Below, piece after piece: positions 1 to 10,128 of a DNA stretch of 39,644 nt. Source of the DNA: JBMOGA01 sp049318625 (GTDB lineage Bacteria; Pseudomonadota; Alphaproteobacteria; Rhizobiales; Hyphomicrobiaceae); assembly GCA_049318625.1 (NCBI GenBank), contig JBMOGA010000034.1, forward strand, positions 1-39,644, in the 5' to 3' direction. Under the pieces are notes generated by a model. The model was not told where the DNA came from. It made no database searches and saw only the letters and a list, made by a program, of their open reading frames with translations. The position numbers were made by a program, and so were the translations under genes. How positions within the stretch are numbered: position 1 is the stretch's first letter; each line of letters begins with the position of its first letter.

Positions 1-321
1 GAATCATATTCGCGGAGGGCTGTCAGCCGGCGAGAAGTTCAACAGCCTGCTAGTGTGGTGGTTGCGAAGTCCGCTTCCATGGCGCGGGTGGCGTTCCAAG
101 CGAACTTCCGGATCTGAACCACACGCGAATCATGGACTTGCTGGTATCCTTTCGATCGCGAAGCTCGATCATGGCGCGCTGGACATGGTGGCGAAGCTCG
201 CGATCGGGACAATAACGTATCCTGTGGCATGCCACTTGCCCGTCGTCCCAATCCCACCCAAATTTGGCGGCAGGTGTAACCCGCGTCCGGGATTGCGCCG
301 CTTGGCGGCCCCGGGGGTCTG
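1..321. other. Unassigned 5' region ahead of lptCA
   Basis: I found no convincing gene here. Short open frames exist on both strands but none has a recognisable protein motif, and frames entering from the left edge close early: frame 3 at a TAG near 51 and frame 1 at a TGA near 115. In related genomes ribonuclease D often precedes lptC, but I could not recognise its C-terminus. The stretch holds a perfect 12-bp palindrome at 224-235 overlapping a sigma-54-like element, listed separately. It is probably the intergenic leader of the lpt operon. Confidence 0.5.
225..240 (+). promoter_or_regulatory. Sigma-54-like -24/-12 element
   Basis: TGGCAT, five bases, then TTGCC. The GG (226-227) and GC (238-239) dinucleotides are separated by exactly ten bases, as sigma-54 promoters require. 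Deviations from the usual consensus are T for C at the end of the first block and C for A/T after TTGC. The implied start near 251 leaves a leader of about 70 nt before lptCA. A perfect palindrome, GTGGCATGCCAC (224-235), overlaps the element. No enhancer-binding-protein site was identified. A match of this quality has a real chance of arising randomly in 40 kb, so position is the main argument. Confidence 0.35.
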
Positions 322-2469
322 ATGCGAGCATCGCCGGAGCAGGTCGGAGGCATGGCCACGTCTACCGAGATGACGGTCGTGCGCCAGCGCGCGTCACCCC
401 TGGTGATCGCGAGCGAAGAGGCGCGCGCCGTCATGTTGCGCCGGGCCCGCCGGCACAGCGCCCTCGTGCGCGTCCTGCGCGTCGCCTTTCCGGTTGCCGC
501 CGTCGCCCTGTTCGCGACCTATTTCGTCTCTGTCCGGCTCGGCATCAAGGTCAACACCGGCGGCACCCTGACGGTCTCGCTCCCGACCCTGATCGGTGAC
601 GACCTGACGATGAACAAGCCCCAATACCAGGGCTACAACAAGGATGGCGGCAGCTACGTCGTGCATGCCGAAACCGCGCGGCAGGACGTCAAGCAGACCG
701 GCCCGGTCCGTCTCGACAACATCGATGCCCGGATGACCCAGCCGGACAAGACGGTGACCGATATTCGCGCCCGCAAGGGAGACTTCGAGACCAAGACCGG
801 CGTGCTGAAGGTCTACGGCGGCATCGACATCGTCTCCCAGAACGGCACGAAGGCGAGACTCGCCAGCGCGGTCGTCCACACCAAGGAGAGCCGCATCGTC
901 TCCGAGGAACCGGTGCAGATCTCCATGCCGACCGGAGAACTGCGCGGCAACAAGATGGAGCTGCGCCAGAAGGTGCGCGCGGTGACGTTCACCGATGGTG
1001 TGGTCGCGCGCCTGGTCCCCGAACAGAAGCCGCGCACCGGCGGGCCCCGCGTGGTGCCCGGCCAGGGAGCACTGATGGCCGGCTCGAACGCGCCTGTCGA
1101 CATCACCTCGGAGCGCCTCGACCTCGACGACAATGCCAAGATCGCGCTGTTCCGCGGCAACGTGCACGCGGTGCAGGGCGAGGCCACCCTTGATGCGCCC
1201 GAACTGGAGGTCCATTACGAGGGTAACGCGACCCCGGGCGCCAAGCCGGCCGAAGGAACAGAGGCCGACCCGCCGGCGCAGGGCCGCCTGAAGAAGCTGA
1301 TCGCGCGCCCCGATGTGACGCTGACCCGCGCCAACGACGTGGTGCAGGCCCCGCTGGTCACGTTCGATGCGGTGGCGGGCCTCGCCGCGCTGACCGGTGG
1401 CGTCGTCGTGACCTCGCCGCCCGACCGTCGCGTCACCGGCGACCGCGCCGACGTCGACACGGCCAACAACCTCATTCGCCTGACCGGCAATGTCGTGGTG
1501 ACATCGGGGGCCGATCGCCGCGTCACCGCCGACGTCGCCGATATCGACCAGCGCACCGAGGTGACGGTGCTGACGGGGCGGGTGGTCGCGAGCCAGGGCC
1601 AGAATGTCATCCGCGGCCGCCGCCTGCTGATCGACCGCAAGGGCGGCACCTCGGAGATCGCGGTGCCGGGCGAGCGGGTCGCGGCACGCTTCGTCCGCGA
1701 CACCCGCGGCGAGGCGCCGAAACAGAAAAAGCAGCCGGCCGAGGGTGGCGGGATCTCGTTCAGCACCGACCCCAACGCGCCGATCGATGTCGAGGCCGAC
1801 ACGCTGCACGTCGACGACAACGCCAAGACCGCGACGTTCCGCGGCGAAGTTCGCGCCGTCCAGGGCGACTTCGTCATTCGCACGCCCGAGATGGTCGCCA
1901 CCTACTCCGGCCAGGGCGCGCTCGCCGATCCGGCGGCCAAGGGGGCAGCGCCCCGCGGCGAGGGCTCGGCCCAGCTCCAGACCGTCAAGGCCAATCGCAA
2001 GGTCCTCATCACCTCGAAGGACAATCAGACCGTCACCGGCGACTGGGCCATCTTCGACGTCAAGGGCAACACCGCGACCGTCGGCGGCGACGTGGTCGTG
2101 AACCAGGCGCCCAACATCATTCGCGGGCCGCGTCTCGTCATCGACATGACGACGGGCCAGTCCCGCATGGAGCAGGTGAGCGGCGTCGGTGGCGCCATGG
2201 CGGCGACCGGCATCGGTCCTGTACAACCGCCCGCCGAGCCCAATCCGCAGGCCCCGAAGGCGATCGAGAAGGGGGACTGCGGCGGTCGCATGTGTGCCGT
2301 TTTCTTTCCTAATGCTCTGAAGGAGCAAAAGGATCAGAAGGAGAAGAAGGCGAAGGACGGTCAGGACGCCGGGACGGCCAAGGCGAAGGCGCCGACGGAC
2401 GCGGCAAGGCCCGCACCGGCGGCGTCCGGCTGGAGCATCGCGACCGAGCCGGCCAGCAGGGCGAATTGA
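322..2469 (+). CDS. LptC-LptA-LptA fusion protein of the LPS transport bridge
   Basis: The 715-residue protein joins parts of the periplasmic bridge that carries lipopolysaccharide from the LptBFG extractor to the outer membrane. Residues 50-69 form one membrane anchor after a basic N-terminus, as in LptC. Residues about 75-245 match an LptC beta-jellyroll. Two OstA/LptA-type modules follow, each opening with a similar phrase: NAPVDI then LDLDDNAK (from about 256) and NAPIDVEADTL then HVDDNAK (from about 485). The tail from about 665 is Lys/Ala rich and low in complexity. Separate LptC and LptA are each about 200 residues, so this is much longer than either alone. The ATG at 322 follows GGGGG; in-frame ATGs at 352 and 370 are alternatives. 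lptB follows after 33 bp. The LptC/LptA family call is strong; the claim of two LptA modules rests on reading the internal similarity by eye. Confidence 0.85.
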   Translation: MRASPEQVGGMATSTEMTVVRQRASPLVIASEEARAVMLRRARRHSALVRVLRVAFPVAAVALFATYFVSVRLGIKVNTGGTLTVSLPTLIGDDLTMNKPQYQGYNKDGGSYVVHAETARQDVKQTGPVRLDNIDARMTQPDKTVTDIRARKGDFETKTGVLKVYGGIDIVSQNGTKARLASAVVHTKESRIVSEEPVQISMPTGELRGNKMELRQKVRAVTFTDGVVARLVPEQKPRTGGPRVVPGQGALMAGSNAPVDITSERLDLDDNAKIALFRGNVHAVQGEATLDAPELEVHYEGNATPGAKPAEGTEADPPAQGRLKKLIARPDVTLTRANDVVQAPLVTFDAVAGLAALTGGVVVTSPPDRRVTGDRADVDTANNLIRLTGNVVVTSGADRRVTADVADIDQRTEVTVLTGRVVASQGQNVIRGRRLLIDRKGGTSEIAVPGERVAARFVRDTRGEAPKQKKQPAEGGGISFSTDPNAPIDVEADTLHVDDNAKTATFRGEVRAVQGDFVIRTPEMVATYSGQGALADPAAKGAAPRGEGSAQLQTVKANRKVLITSKDNQTVTGDWAIFDVKGNTATVGGDVVVNQAPNIIRGPRLVIDMTTGQSRMEQVSGVGGAMAATGIGPVQPPAEPNPQAPKAIEKGDCGGRMCAVFFPNALKEQKDQKEKKAKDGQDAGTAKAKAPTDAARPAPAASGWSIATEPASRAN

Positions 2470-2502
2470 AGACGGTGGCCAGCGCGCCGCCAGGAGACGA
2501 AC

Positions 2503-3336
2503 GTGCGCATCTTCTCATTCGGCAAGTCCAGGGGCGAGGCCGGCGCCGATGGTGACGACGAGCGCGGCGAGACCCGGCTCGGGCCCGCCGATCAGGACCA
2601 CGACGTCCCGATCGGGGACGGCTGGCTGACGGCCGAAGGCGTCAAGAAGACCTACAAGCGGCGCATGGTGGTCAAAGGTGTCAGCATCGCCGTGCGGCGC
2701 GGCGAGTCGGTCGGCCTGCTCGGCCCCAACGGCGCCGGCAAGACGACGTGCTTCTACATGATCACCGGGCTGGTGCCGGTCGACGACGGCCGGGTCTTCA
2801 TAGACGGCCACGACGTCACCCGGCTGCCGATGTACCGGCGGGCCCGGCTCGGCATCGGCTATCTGCCCCAGGAGGCCTCGATCTTCCGCGGCCTCTCGGT
2901 CGAGCAGAACATCATGTCGGTTTTGGAGCTGGTGGAGCCCAAAAAGGCGGCGCGGCAGGAGCAACTCGACAGCCTGCTCGAGGAATTCCGCATCACGCGA
3001 TTGCGCAAGTCGCCGTCGATCGCTCTGTCCGGCGGCGAGCGCCGCCGCTGCGAAATCGCCCGGGCGCTGGCGTCCCGCCCCTCCTACATGCTGCTCGACG
3101 AGCCGTTCGCCGGCATCGATCCGATCGCCGTCGGTGACATCCAGCAGCTCGTTCGGCACTTGACCGAGCGCGGCATTGGCGTCCTGATCACCGATCACAA
3201 CGTCCGCGAGACTTTGAGCCTCATCGACCGCGCCTACATCATTTATGATGGTCAGGTGCTGACCCAGGGTAAGCCCCAGGAAATCATAGCGAACGAAGAC
3301 GTGCGGCGAGTCTACCTGGGCGATATGTTCGGTTAA
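2503..3336 (+). CDS. lptB: LPS export ABC transporter ATP-binding protein LptB
   Basis: This is the cytoplasmic ATPase that powers LPS extraction from the inner membrane with LptFG. All ABC landmarks are intact: Walker A GPNGAGKTT at residues 74-82, Q-loop LPQEASIF, signature LSGGERRR, Walker B MLLDEPFAGID and the switch histidine in LITDHNVRET. At 277 residues it has about 35-40 extra N-terminal residues, acidic and polar, compared with the roughly 240-residue E. coli protein. The GTG start has AGGAG six bases upstream. It lies directly after lptCA and before rpoN, the usual alphaproteobacterial order, so co-transcription is expected. lptF and lptG are not in the window. Confidence 0.96.
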   Translation: MRIFSFGKSRGEAGADGDDERGETRLGPADQDHDVPIGDGWLTAEGVKKTYKRRMVVKGVSIAVRRGESVGLLGPNGAGKTTCFYMITGLVPVDDGRVFIDGHDVTRLPMYRRARLGIGYLPQEASIFRGLSVEQNIMSVLELVEPKKAARQEQLDSLLEEFRITRLRKSPSIALSGGERRRCEIARALASRPSYMLLDEPFAGIDPIAVGDIQQLVRHLTERGIGVLITDHNVRETLSLIDRAYIIYDGQVLTQGKPQEIIANEDVRRVYLGDMFG

Positions 3337-3402
3337 TGGGACTTGGCGTAAACCTCGAACTCGGAGGACGCGGGTCCGACGGGGGAACGGGTTCGGCTTG
3401 TA

Positions 3403-4926
<1,524 letters not shown>

Positions 4927-5004
4927 ACGACCATCGGCCGCCGGGAGGGACCGATTCGTCGCAGGGTGTCGCGTTCACTTTAAATCGCGGGCACTGCGAC
5001 ACAT

Positions 5005-5033
5005 TTGACAGATGAGGCCCGACTGCATTAAGT
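5005..5033 (+). promoter_or_regulatory. Sigma-70-type promoter before hpf
   Basis: TTGACA at 5005-5010 is a perfect -35 hexamer. It is followed by a 17-bp spacer and a weaker -10, TTAAGT, at 5028-5033. It lies in the 233-bp gap between rpoN and hpf and would give a leader of about 120 nt. It suggests that hpf-ptsN can be transcribed apart from the lpt-rpoN genes. Confidence 0.5.
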
Positions 5034-5159
5034 TGCAAAGTCTCCTGGATGTTCGTTCTGCTGTGGGGGCGCAGTAGTCGACAAGTAAAATCCGGGATGA
5101 ACTTAGCGGGCGGTCGCGTTGCGTCGGTTGGCGAACGGAAACGTCCGAGAAAAAACCTC

Positions 5160-5795
5160 ATGAAATTTCAGGTTACCGGTAAGAACATCGACTCGAGTGC
5201 GGCTTTCCAAAGCTATGTCACCGAGAAGCTCAACTCAGTTCTCGAGAAATACATCGGCAGCGATCTCGGCGGTCACGTCAGGATCGAAAAAGAGCGCGGA
5301 CGATTCCGCACACATTGCTCGATTCGCCTGGCGACCGGTCTGCAACTGGAAAGTACGGGCGAAGCCGGCGACGCCTACGCGAGCGCCGATGTCGCGGTCG
5401 AGCACCTGGAAAAGCGGGTCCGCCGCTACAAGCGCCGGCTGAAGAATCACCACCAGGGCGGCGGTCCAGCGGCCGGGCCGGAAGTGTCGGCACGCGATGT
5501 CGTCGTCGACCTCGAACAGGAGGAGACGGAGGTCGGCAGCGGCGTGGACGGGCCGGTCATCGTCGCGGAAACACAGCGCACCATCCGGGAATTGCCGGTC
5601 AGCGATGCCGTCTTCCAACTCGACTTGACGGACGAACCCTTTCTGGTATTTCGCAACGCAGCAAACGGCACCATAAACGTCGTTTACAGACGAAAAGACG
5701 GGCATATCGGTTGGATCGACCCCGCGGGGGTGATTCAGGATGGCGCGTCGGGTGCCGTAACCAAATCCAACACAACGCGCGAACGGCAGAGCTGA
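5160..5795 (+). CDS. hpf: Ribosome hibernation promoting factor, long form
   Basis: HPF binds the 30S subunit at the mRNA/tRNA channel. Long forms dimerise through a C-terminal domain and drive formation of inactive 100S ribosomes. The 211-residue protein has the S30AE/HPF fold at residues 1-105 (MKFQVTGKNI, then LEKRVRRYKRRLKNHH), a linker, and the C-terminal dimerisation domain (PVSDAVFQLDLTDEPFLVFRN, shortened here to its recognisable core VFQLDLTDEPFLVFRN). The frame is open from 5049, but family alignment favours ATG 5160. It is placed between rpoN and ptsN, as in most proteobacteria, where it was formerly described as a sigma-54 modulation protein. The TTGACA promoter upstream gives it a possible transcript of its own. 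Confidence 0.95.
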   Translation: MKFQVTGKNIDSSAAFQSYVTEKLNSVLEKYIGSDLGGHVRIEKERGRFRTHCSIRLATGLQLESTGEAGDAYASADVAVEHLEKRVRRYKRRLKNHHQGGGPAAGPEVSARDVVVDLEQEETEVGSGVDGPVIVAETQRTIRELPVSDAVFQLDLTDEPFLVFRNAANGTINVVYRRKDGHIGWIDPAGVIQDGASGAVTKSNTTRERQS

Positions 5796-5873
5796 AAGAT
5801 GGCACGGATGCTGCATCTGCACGGGAGCAGTCCGGAGACGACACGCGTTATCCCCTTGGGGCCAAGGATCAAC

Positions 5874-6338
5874 ATGGATCTCGGCGATCTGATGACGCAG
5901 AATGGCATCTTGCCGTCGCTGCGGGTCAAGACGAAGAAGCAGGCGCTCCACGATCTGGCCGCCAAAGCGGCCGAGATCACGGGACTGCCGGCCCGCGACA
6001 TCTTCGATACGCTGCTGCAGCGCGAGCGGCTGGGCTCGACCGGTCTCGGGCGCGGCATCGCCATCCCGCACGTGAAATTCCGGTCGCTGAAGGACATCGT
6101 CTGCCTGTTCGCCCGGCTCGCAGAGCCGATCGATTTCGAAGCGGTCGACAATCAGCCCGTCGACCTGATCTTCCTGTTGCTGGCCCCCGAGCACGCGAGC
6201 GGAGACCACCTCAAGGCACTGGCGCGCATTTCGCGGCTGGTGCGCGATCCGGGTGCGCTGGAGCGCCTGCGGGCCGCCAAGGACGAGCACGCCCTGTTCG
6301 TCATCCTGACCGAGACAGCGGCCTCGCACGCCGCCTGA
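5874..6338 (+). CDS. ptsN: PTS IIA-like nitrogen regulatory protein PtsN
   Basis: EIIA-Ntr is the terminal phosphoacceptor of the nitrogen PTS (EI-Ntr, NPr, EIIA-Ntr). It signals through its phosphorylation state to regulators and potassium transporters and does not carry sugar. The phosphohistidine is His66 in GRGIAIPHVKF. The protein is 154 residues, the normal length. The frame is open from an ATG at 5799, but ATG 5874 has AGGA five bases upstream and starts MDLGDLM as the family does. It follows hpf by 78 bp and is convergent with uppP. NPr and EI-Ntr genes are not in the window. Confidence 0.95.
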   Translation: MDLGDLMTQNGILPSLRVKTKKQALHDLAAKAAEITGLPARDIFDTLLQRERLGSTGLGRGIAIPHVKFRSLKDIVCLFARLAEPIDFEAVDNQPVDLIFLLLAPEHASGDHLKALARISRLVRDPGALERLRAAKDEHALFVILTETAASHAA

Positions 6339-6341
6339 CCC

Positions 6342-6364
6342 CTCGCCGACCCGGTCCCGGCGAG
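6342..6364. terminator. Hairpin between convergent ptsN and uppP
   Basis: CTCGCCG (6342-6348) pairs with CGGCGAG (6358-6364) around a nine-base loop, in the 40-bp gap between the two stop codons. It has no T-tract on either strand, so an intrinsic terminator is only possible; it could instead help Rho-dependent or bidirectional termination. Confidence 0.35.
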
Positions 6365-6378
6365 AGACCGGATGCTCG

Positions 6379-7176
6379 CTAGCCGAGGATCATCAGGGCG
6401 CCGAGCGCGGCGCCCCCGATGAAGATCCGCCACCAGCCGAACGGCGCCAGCCCGTGCCGGCTGACGAAATCCAGCAGGTAGCGAACCACCACGGCGCCGG
6501 CCACGAAGGCCACGGCGAAACCGATGGCGATGGCGATCATGTCGTCGACGCGCAGCAGCGACCAGTTCTTGTAGAGGTCGTAGGCGAACGCACCGGCCAT
6601 CGTCGGCATCGCCAGGAAGAACGAGAACTCCGCGGCCGAGCGCTTGTCCGTGCCGAGCAGCAGCGCGCCGACGATCGTGGCGCCGGATCGCGACACGCCC
6701 GGCACCAGGGCGGCGCACTGGCAGAGCCCGATATTGAGGGCCAGGGACAGCGGATAGTCCATGACGTCGGTGTAGCGCGCCTCGAGCGGCAGCCGGTCGA
6801 TGACCAGCAGAACGATGCCGCCGGCGATCAGCATCACGGCGATCAGCAGCGGACTCGCGAACAGGATCGTCTTGATGATCGAGTGAAGTCCGGCCCCCAA
6901 GACCGCGGCCGGCAGAAACGCCAGCAGGACAGCCACCACGAAGCGCCGGGCCCGCGGATCCGACGGCAGCGCCACCAGCAGCGCGATGAGGCGGCCCGCA
7001 TAGACGGTGAGGATCGCCAGGATCGCGCCGAGCTGGATCAGCACCTCGAAGGTCTTGCCGGGGGAGTCGAAGCCGAGGAAATGGCCGGCCAACAGAATGT
7101 GGCCCGTCGAAGAAACGGGAATGAACTCGGTCAGCCCTTCGATGAGACCGAGCAGCGCGACGAGCCAGAGAGACAT
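6379..7176 (-). CDS. uppP: Undecaprenyl-diphosphatase UppP (BacA family)
   Basis: This integral membrane phosphatase recycles undecaprenyl pyrophosphate to the monophosphate carrier for peptidoglycan and other envelope polymers, and overproduction gives bacitracin resistance. The conserved EGLTEFIPVSSTGH motif lies near the N-terminus, the PGVSRSGATI motif lies centrally, and about eight hydrophobic segments are spread along 265 residues. The frame also has an ATG at 7188, but ATG 7176 has GGAG six bases upstream and is preferred. It is convergent with ptsN and divergent from the GST-like gene, so it is probably transcribed alone. Confidence 0.96.
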   Translation of the reverse strand: MSLWLVALLGLIEGLTEFIPVSSTGHILLAGHFLGFDSPGKTFEVLIQLGAILAILTVYAGRLIALLVALPSDPRARRFVVAVLLAFLPAAVLGAGLHSIIKTILFASPLLIAVMLIAGGIVLLVIDRLPLEARYTDVMDYPLSLALNIGLCQCAALVPGVSRSGATIVGALLLGTDKRSAAEFSFFLAMPTMAGAFAYDLYKNWSLLRVDDMIAIAIGFAVAFVAGAVVVRYLLDFVSRHGLAPFGWWRIFIGGAALGALMILG

Positions 7177-7300
7177 GGCAAACTCCATGGTGAGGCGCGC
7201 GTTCTAGCAGATCGCACGGTCTCCCGAGACGCCGCCGGGCCACAGGTGGCAGATTACGAGAGACTTGACCGGCGCCCGAGCATCGGGGATCGAGGGCTGG

Positions 7301-7996
7301 ATGCACAAGCTGACCCACTTTCGCCTCTGCCCGCACTCGCGCTCGATCCGCATCGCCTTGGCGGAGATCGGGCTCGACGTCGAACTCGTCGAGGAGCGGC
7401 CGTGGGAATGGCGCCAGTCCCTGCTGGCCCTCAATCCGGCCGGCGACCTGCCGGTCCTGTCGCTGCGCGGCGGGCCCACCCTGTGCGGCGCCTATGTGAT
7501 CTCGGAGTTCATCGCCGAGGAAGTGCGCAATCATCCGGCCGACGGCCTCTCCGTGCCCTTGTTTCCGGGCAACCGCGAAGAGCGCGCCGAGGTCCGTCGC
7601 ATGGTCGACTGGTTCCACCGCAAGTTCGACCGTGAGGTGACGCGCGAGCTGTTGATCGAGAAGGTCTATCCGCGCTCGGGGTCCCGGCCCGCCCAGCCGC
7701 CGGACGCCGAGATCCTGCGCGCGATCCGGGCCAACATCCGCTACCATATGAGCTACATCGCCTACCTCGCCGACGAGCGGAAATGGCTGGCCGGCGACGT
7801 GATGAGCTTCGCCGATCTCGCGGGTGCGGCCCATCTGTCCTGCATCGACTATCTGGGCGAGGTGCCGTGGGACGGCTTCCCGGCCGCGCGGCTATGGTAT
7901 CAGCGCATGAAATCGCGGCCGTCGATGCGGGCCATCCTCGCCGAGCGCGTGCCGGGTACGGTGCCCCCGCTCCACTATGCCAACCTGGACTTCTGA
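7301..7996 (+). CDS. Glutathione S-transferase family protein
   Basis: A 231-residue cytosolic protein with an N-terminal thioredoxin-like GST domain (MHKLTHFRLCPHSRSIRIAL) and an alpha-helical C-terminal domain. CPHSR occupies the active-site position, as in omega- and beta-like GSTs that use cysteine or serine. Family members conjugate glutathione or reduce mixed disulfides; the substrate cannot be read from sequence. ATG 7301 is chosen over an upstream in-frame start at 7265 because GAGG lies five bases ahead and the fold begins there. It is followed 15 bp later by queG and then an SDR gene, a probable three-gene operon. Confidence 0.85.
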   Translation: MHKLTHFRLCPHSRSIRIALAEIGLDVELVEERPWEWRQSLLALNPAGDLPVLSLRGGPTLCGAYVISEFIAEEVRNHPADGLSVPLFPGNREERAEVRRMVDWFHRKFDREVTRELLIEKVYPRSGSRPAQPPDAEILRAIRANIRYHMSYIAYLADERKWLAGDVMSFADLAGAAHLSCIDYLGEVPWDGFPAARLWYQRMKSRPSMRAILAERVPGTVPPLHYANLDF

Positions 7997-8011
7997 CCCG
8001 AGGGCACGCAC

Positions 8012-9151
8012 GTGGCCCAGCCGCCGCCAACCGAGATCGAGGCGCGCTTGCGCGGCGAGGCCGAAGCGCTCGGATTCGACGCCTGCGGCATCACCACGCC
8101 CGACGCCGTCGGTGCCGCCGGCCAGCGCCTGCGCACCTTTCTCGCCGAGGGCCATCATGGCGACATGACGTGGATGGCCACCCATGCCGACCGCCGCGCC
8201 GACCCCAAGGTGCTCTGGCCCGACGTGCGCACGGTCGTCATGCTGGCGATGAGCTATGCCCCGCCGGACGATCCCCTGGCGGCTCTCGACCGAACCTCCG
8301 ACGCCGCCATCTCCGTCTACGCCAAGGGGCGCGACTACCACGATGTGCTCAAGGCCCGCGTGAAGCAGCTCGGGCGCTGGCTCGCCGGCGAAACCGGCGC
8401 TGCCGTCAAGGTGTTCGTCGACACCGCGCCGCTTATGGAAAAGCCGCTGGCAGCGGCAGCCGGCCTCGGCTGGCAGGGCAAGCACACCAACCTCGTGTCG
8501 CGCGAGCACGGCTCCTGGCTGTTCCTCGGCGCGCTGCTGTCGACCGCCGCGCTCGCGCCAGATCCGCCGGAGACGGATCATTGCGGCAGCTGCCGCCGCT
8601 GCCTGGACGTCTGCCCGACCGAGGCCTTCCCGGCGCCCTATCGCCTCGATGCGCGGCGCTGCATCGCCTACCTCACGATCGAGCACAAAGGCCACATCCC
8701 GGCCGCGTTCCGCGCCCCGCTCGGCAATCGCGTCTTCGGCTGCGACGACTGCCTCGCCGTCTGCCCCTGGAACAAGTTCGCCGCCACGGCGCGCGAAGTG
8801 CGGTTCGCGGCCCGGGCGGAGACGGACAATCCCCCGCTGGCGGACATCCTGGCGCTCGACGATGCGGCTTTCCGCGCGCGCTTCGCCGGCACGCCCGTCA
8901 AGCGAACGGGGCGGGATCGCGTGGTCCGCAACGCCCTGATTGCAGCGGGCAACGCCGGCGATCCATCCTTGTACCCGCGGGTGGCCGGACTGGCGGCGGA
9001 CCCCTCGCCGCTGGTGCGGGCCATGGTGGCCTGGGCCGCGCCGCGTCTCGGCGACCCGGCCGCCGTGGCAGTATTGCGCGCCGGCCGGCTCGCCGTCGAG
9101 CAAGACACCGAGGTGCGGGCCGAATGGGACAACGCGGAGAACGACCGATGA
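8012..9151 (+). CDS. queG: Epoxyqueuosine reductase QueG
   Basis: QueG reduces epoxyqueuosine to queuosine in the wobble base of GUN-decoding tRNAs, using cobalamin and two [4Fe-4S] clusters. The ferredoxin-like motifs are clear: Cys191, 194, 197 and 201 in CGSCRRCLDVCP, and Cys244, 247 and 251 in CDDCLAVCP. The family signature RRCIAYLTIEHKG contains Cys217. The 379-residue length is typical, with a HEAT-repeat-like C-terminus (PSLYPRVAGL onward). The start is GTG. Its stop overlaps the next start in an ATGA, indicating translational coupling with the SDR gene. Confidence 0.96.
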   Translation: MAQPPPTEIEARLRGEAEALGFDACGITTPDAVGAAGQRLRTFLAEGHHGDMTWMATHADRRADPKVLWPDVRTVVMLAMSYAPPDDPLAALDRTSDAAISVYAKGRDYHDVLKARVKQLGRWLAGETGAAVKVFVDTAPLMEKPLAAAAGLGWQGKHTNLVSREHGSWLFLGALLSTAALAPDPPETDHCGSCRRCLDVCPTEAFPAPYRLDARRCIAYLTIEHKGHIPAAFRAPLGNRVFGCDDCLAVCPWNKFAATAREVRFAARAETDNPPLADILALDDAAFRARFAGTPVKRTGRDRVVRNALIAAGNAGDPSLYPRVAGLAADPSPLVRAMVAWAAPRLGDPAAVAVLRAGRLAVEQDTEVRAEWDNAENDR

Positions 9152-10011
9152 AACTCGTCTGTCTGGGTCTCGGCTACAGTGCGCGCGCGTTCGCCGTGCA
9201 CATGGCCGCCCATGGCTCGGCCGTCAGCGGCACGTCGCGGACGGCGTCGGGCGCCGCGCAGATCGCGGCCAGCGGCTGGCGCGGGCTGGTCTTCGACGGC
9301 GTCGCGCCGTCAGAGGACCTGCGCGGCGCGTTGCACGACGCCACCCATCTGCTGGTGTCGATCCCGGCGGGTCCCGGCGGCGATCCCGCCCTGCTGCTGC
9401 ATGCGGACGATATCGCGGCGAGCCCGCGCCTGCGATGGATCGGCTATCTGTCGACCATCGGCGTCTACGGCGACGCCGCCGGCGGATGGGTCGACGAAAC
9501 GACGCCGCCCGAGCCGGCGCTCGCCCGCACCCGCCATCGCGTCACAGCCGAGCAGGGCTGGCTCGATCTCGGCCGCCGCGCCGGCAAGCCGGCCTACGTG
9601 TTCCGCCTTTCCGGCATCTATGGACCCGGCCGCAACGCCATCGAAAGCCTGCGGGCCGGTACCGCGCGCCGCCTCGTCAAGCCGGGCTATGTCTCGAACC
9701 GCATCCATGTCGACGATATCGCGACCGCGCTTGCCGCCACCGTCGACGGATCGCCCGGCTACGACCTCTACAACGTGACGGATGACGAGCCGGCGCCCCC
9801 GCAGGACGTGGTCGCGTGGGCCGCCGGCCTGATCGGCGTGCCGGTCCCGCCGGACATTCCCTTCGACGCGGCCGACCTCACGCCGATGGCCGCGAGCTTC
9901 TATGCCACCTGCAAGCGCGTCCGAAACGACCGCATGAAGCGCGACCTCGGCGTGCGGCTGGCCTACCCGACCTATCGCGAGGGGCTCGCGGCCCTCGTTG
10001 CCGCGAACTAG
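9148..10011 (+). CDS. NAD(P)-binding SDR/epimerase-type protein
   Basis: A 287-residue cytosolic protein of the extended short-chain dehydrogenase type, close in appearance to YeeZ-like proteins. The N-terminal nucleotide-binding motif is GLGYSA, followed later by GYLSTIGVYGD, a typical epimerase active-site region, and YGPGRNAIESLR. A catalytic YxxxK is not obvious, so it may bind NAD(P) without classical SDR chemistry. The ATG overlaps the queG stop by four bases. The substrate is unknown. GST-queG-SDR appears to be one transcription unit. Confidence 0.8.
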   Translation: MKLVCLGLGYSARAFAVHMAAHGSAVSGTSRTASGAAQIAASGWRGLVFDGVAPSEDLRGALHDATHLLVSIPAGPGGDPALLLHADDIAASPRLRWIGYLSTIGVYGDAAGGWVDETTPPEPALARTRHRVTAEQGWLDLGRRAGKPAYVFRLSGIYGPGRNAIESLRAGTARRLVKPGYVSNRIHVDDIATALAATVDGSPGYDLYNVTDDEPAPPQDVVAWAAGLIGVPVPPDIPFDAADLTPMAASFYATCKRVRNDRMKRDLGVRLAYPTYREGLAALVAAN

Positions 10012-10128
10012 GACCGGAATCTCCTCGGTGCTGCCCAAGTTGATCGCCACTGTGCGCCCCGCATCGGCAATGGCGGCGTGACGCCTCACGCGGTGACCGG
10101 ATGCGGCGCGACGATGGCGAGAAGCGAC

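Noticed and set aside
1..321. tRNA gene or the 3' end of ribonuclease D at the left edge
   Set aside because: No cloverleaf could be drawn and no frame gave a recognisable C-terminal sequence.
394..2328. Long open frame on the minus strand opposite lptCA (644 codons)
   Set aside because: Its translation has no domain and is rich in Arg, Asp, His and Val, typical of the reverse complement of a high-GC gene. The same holds for the long frames opposite pheT, MscS, regB and lepA.
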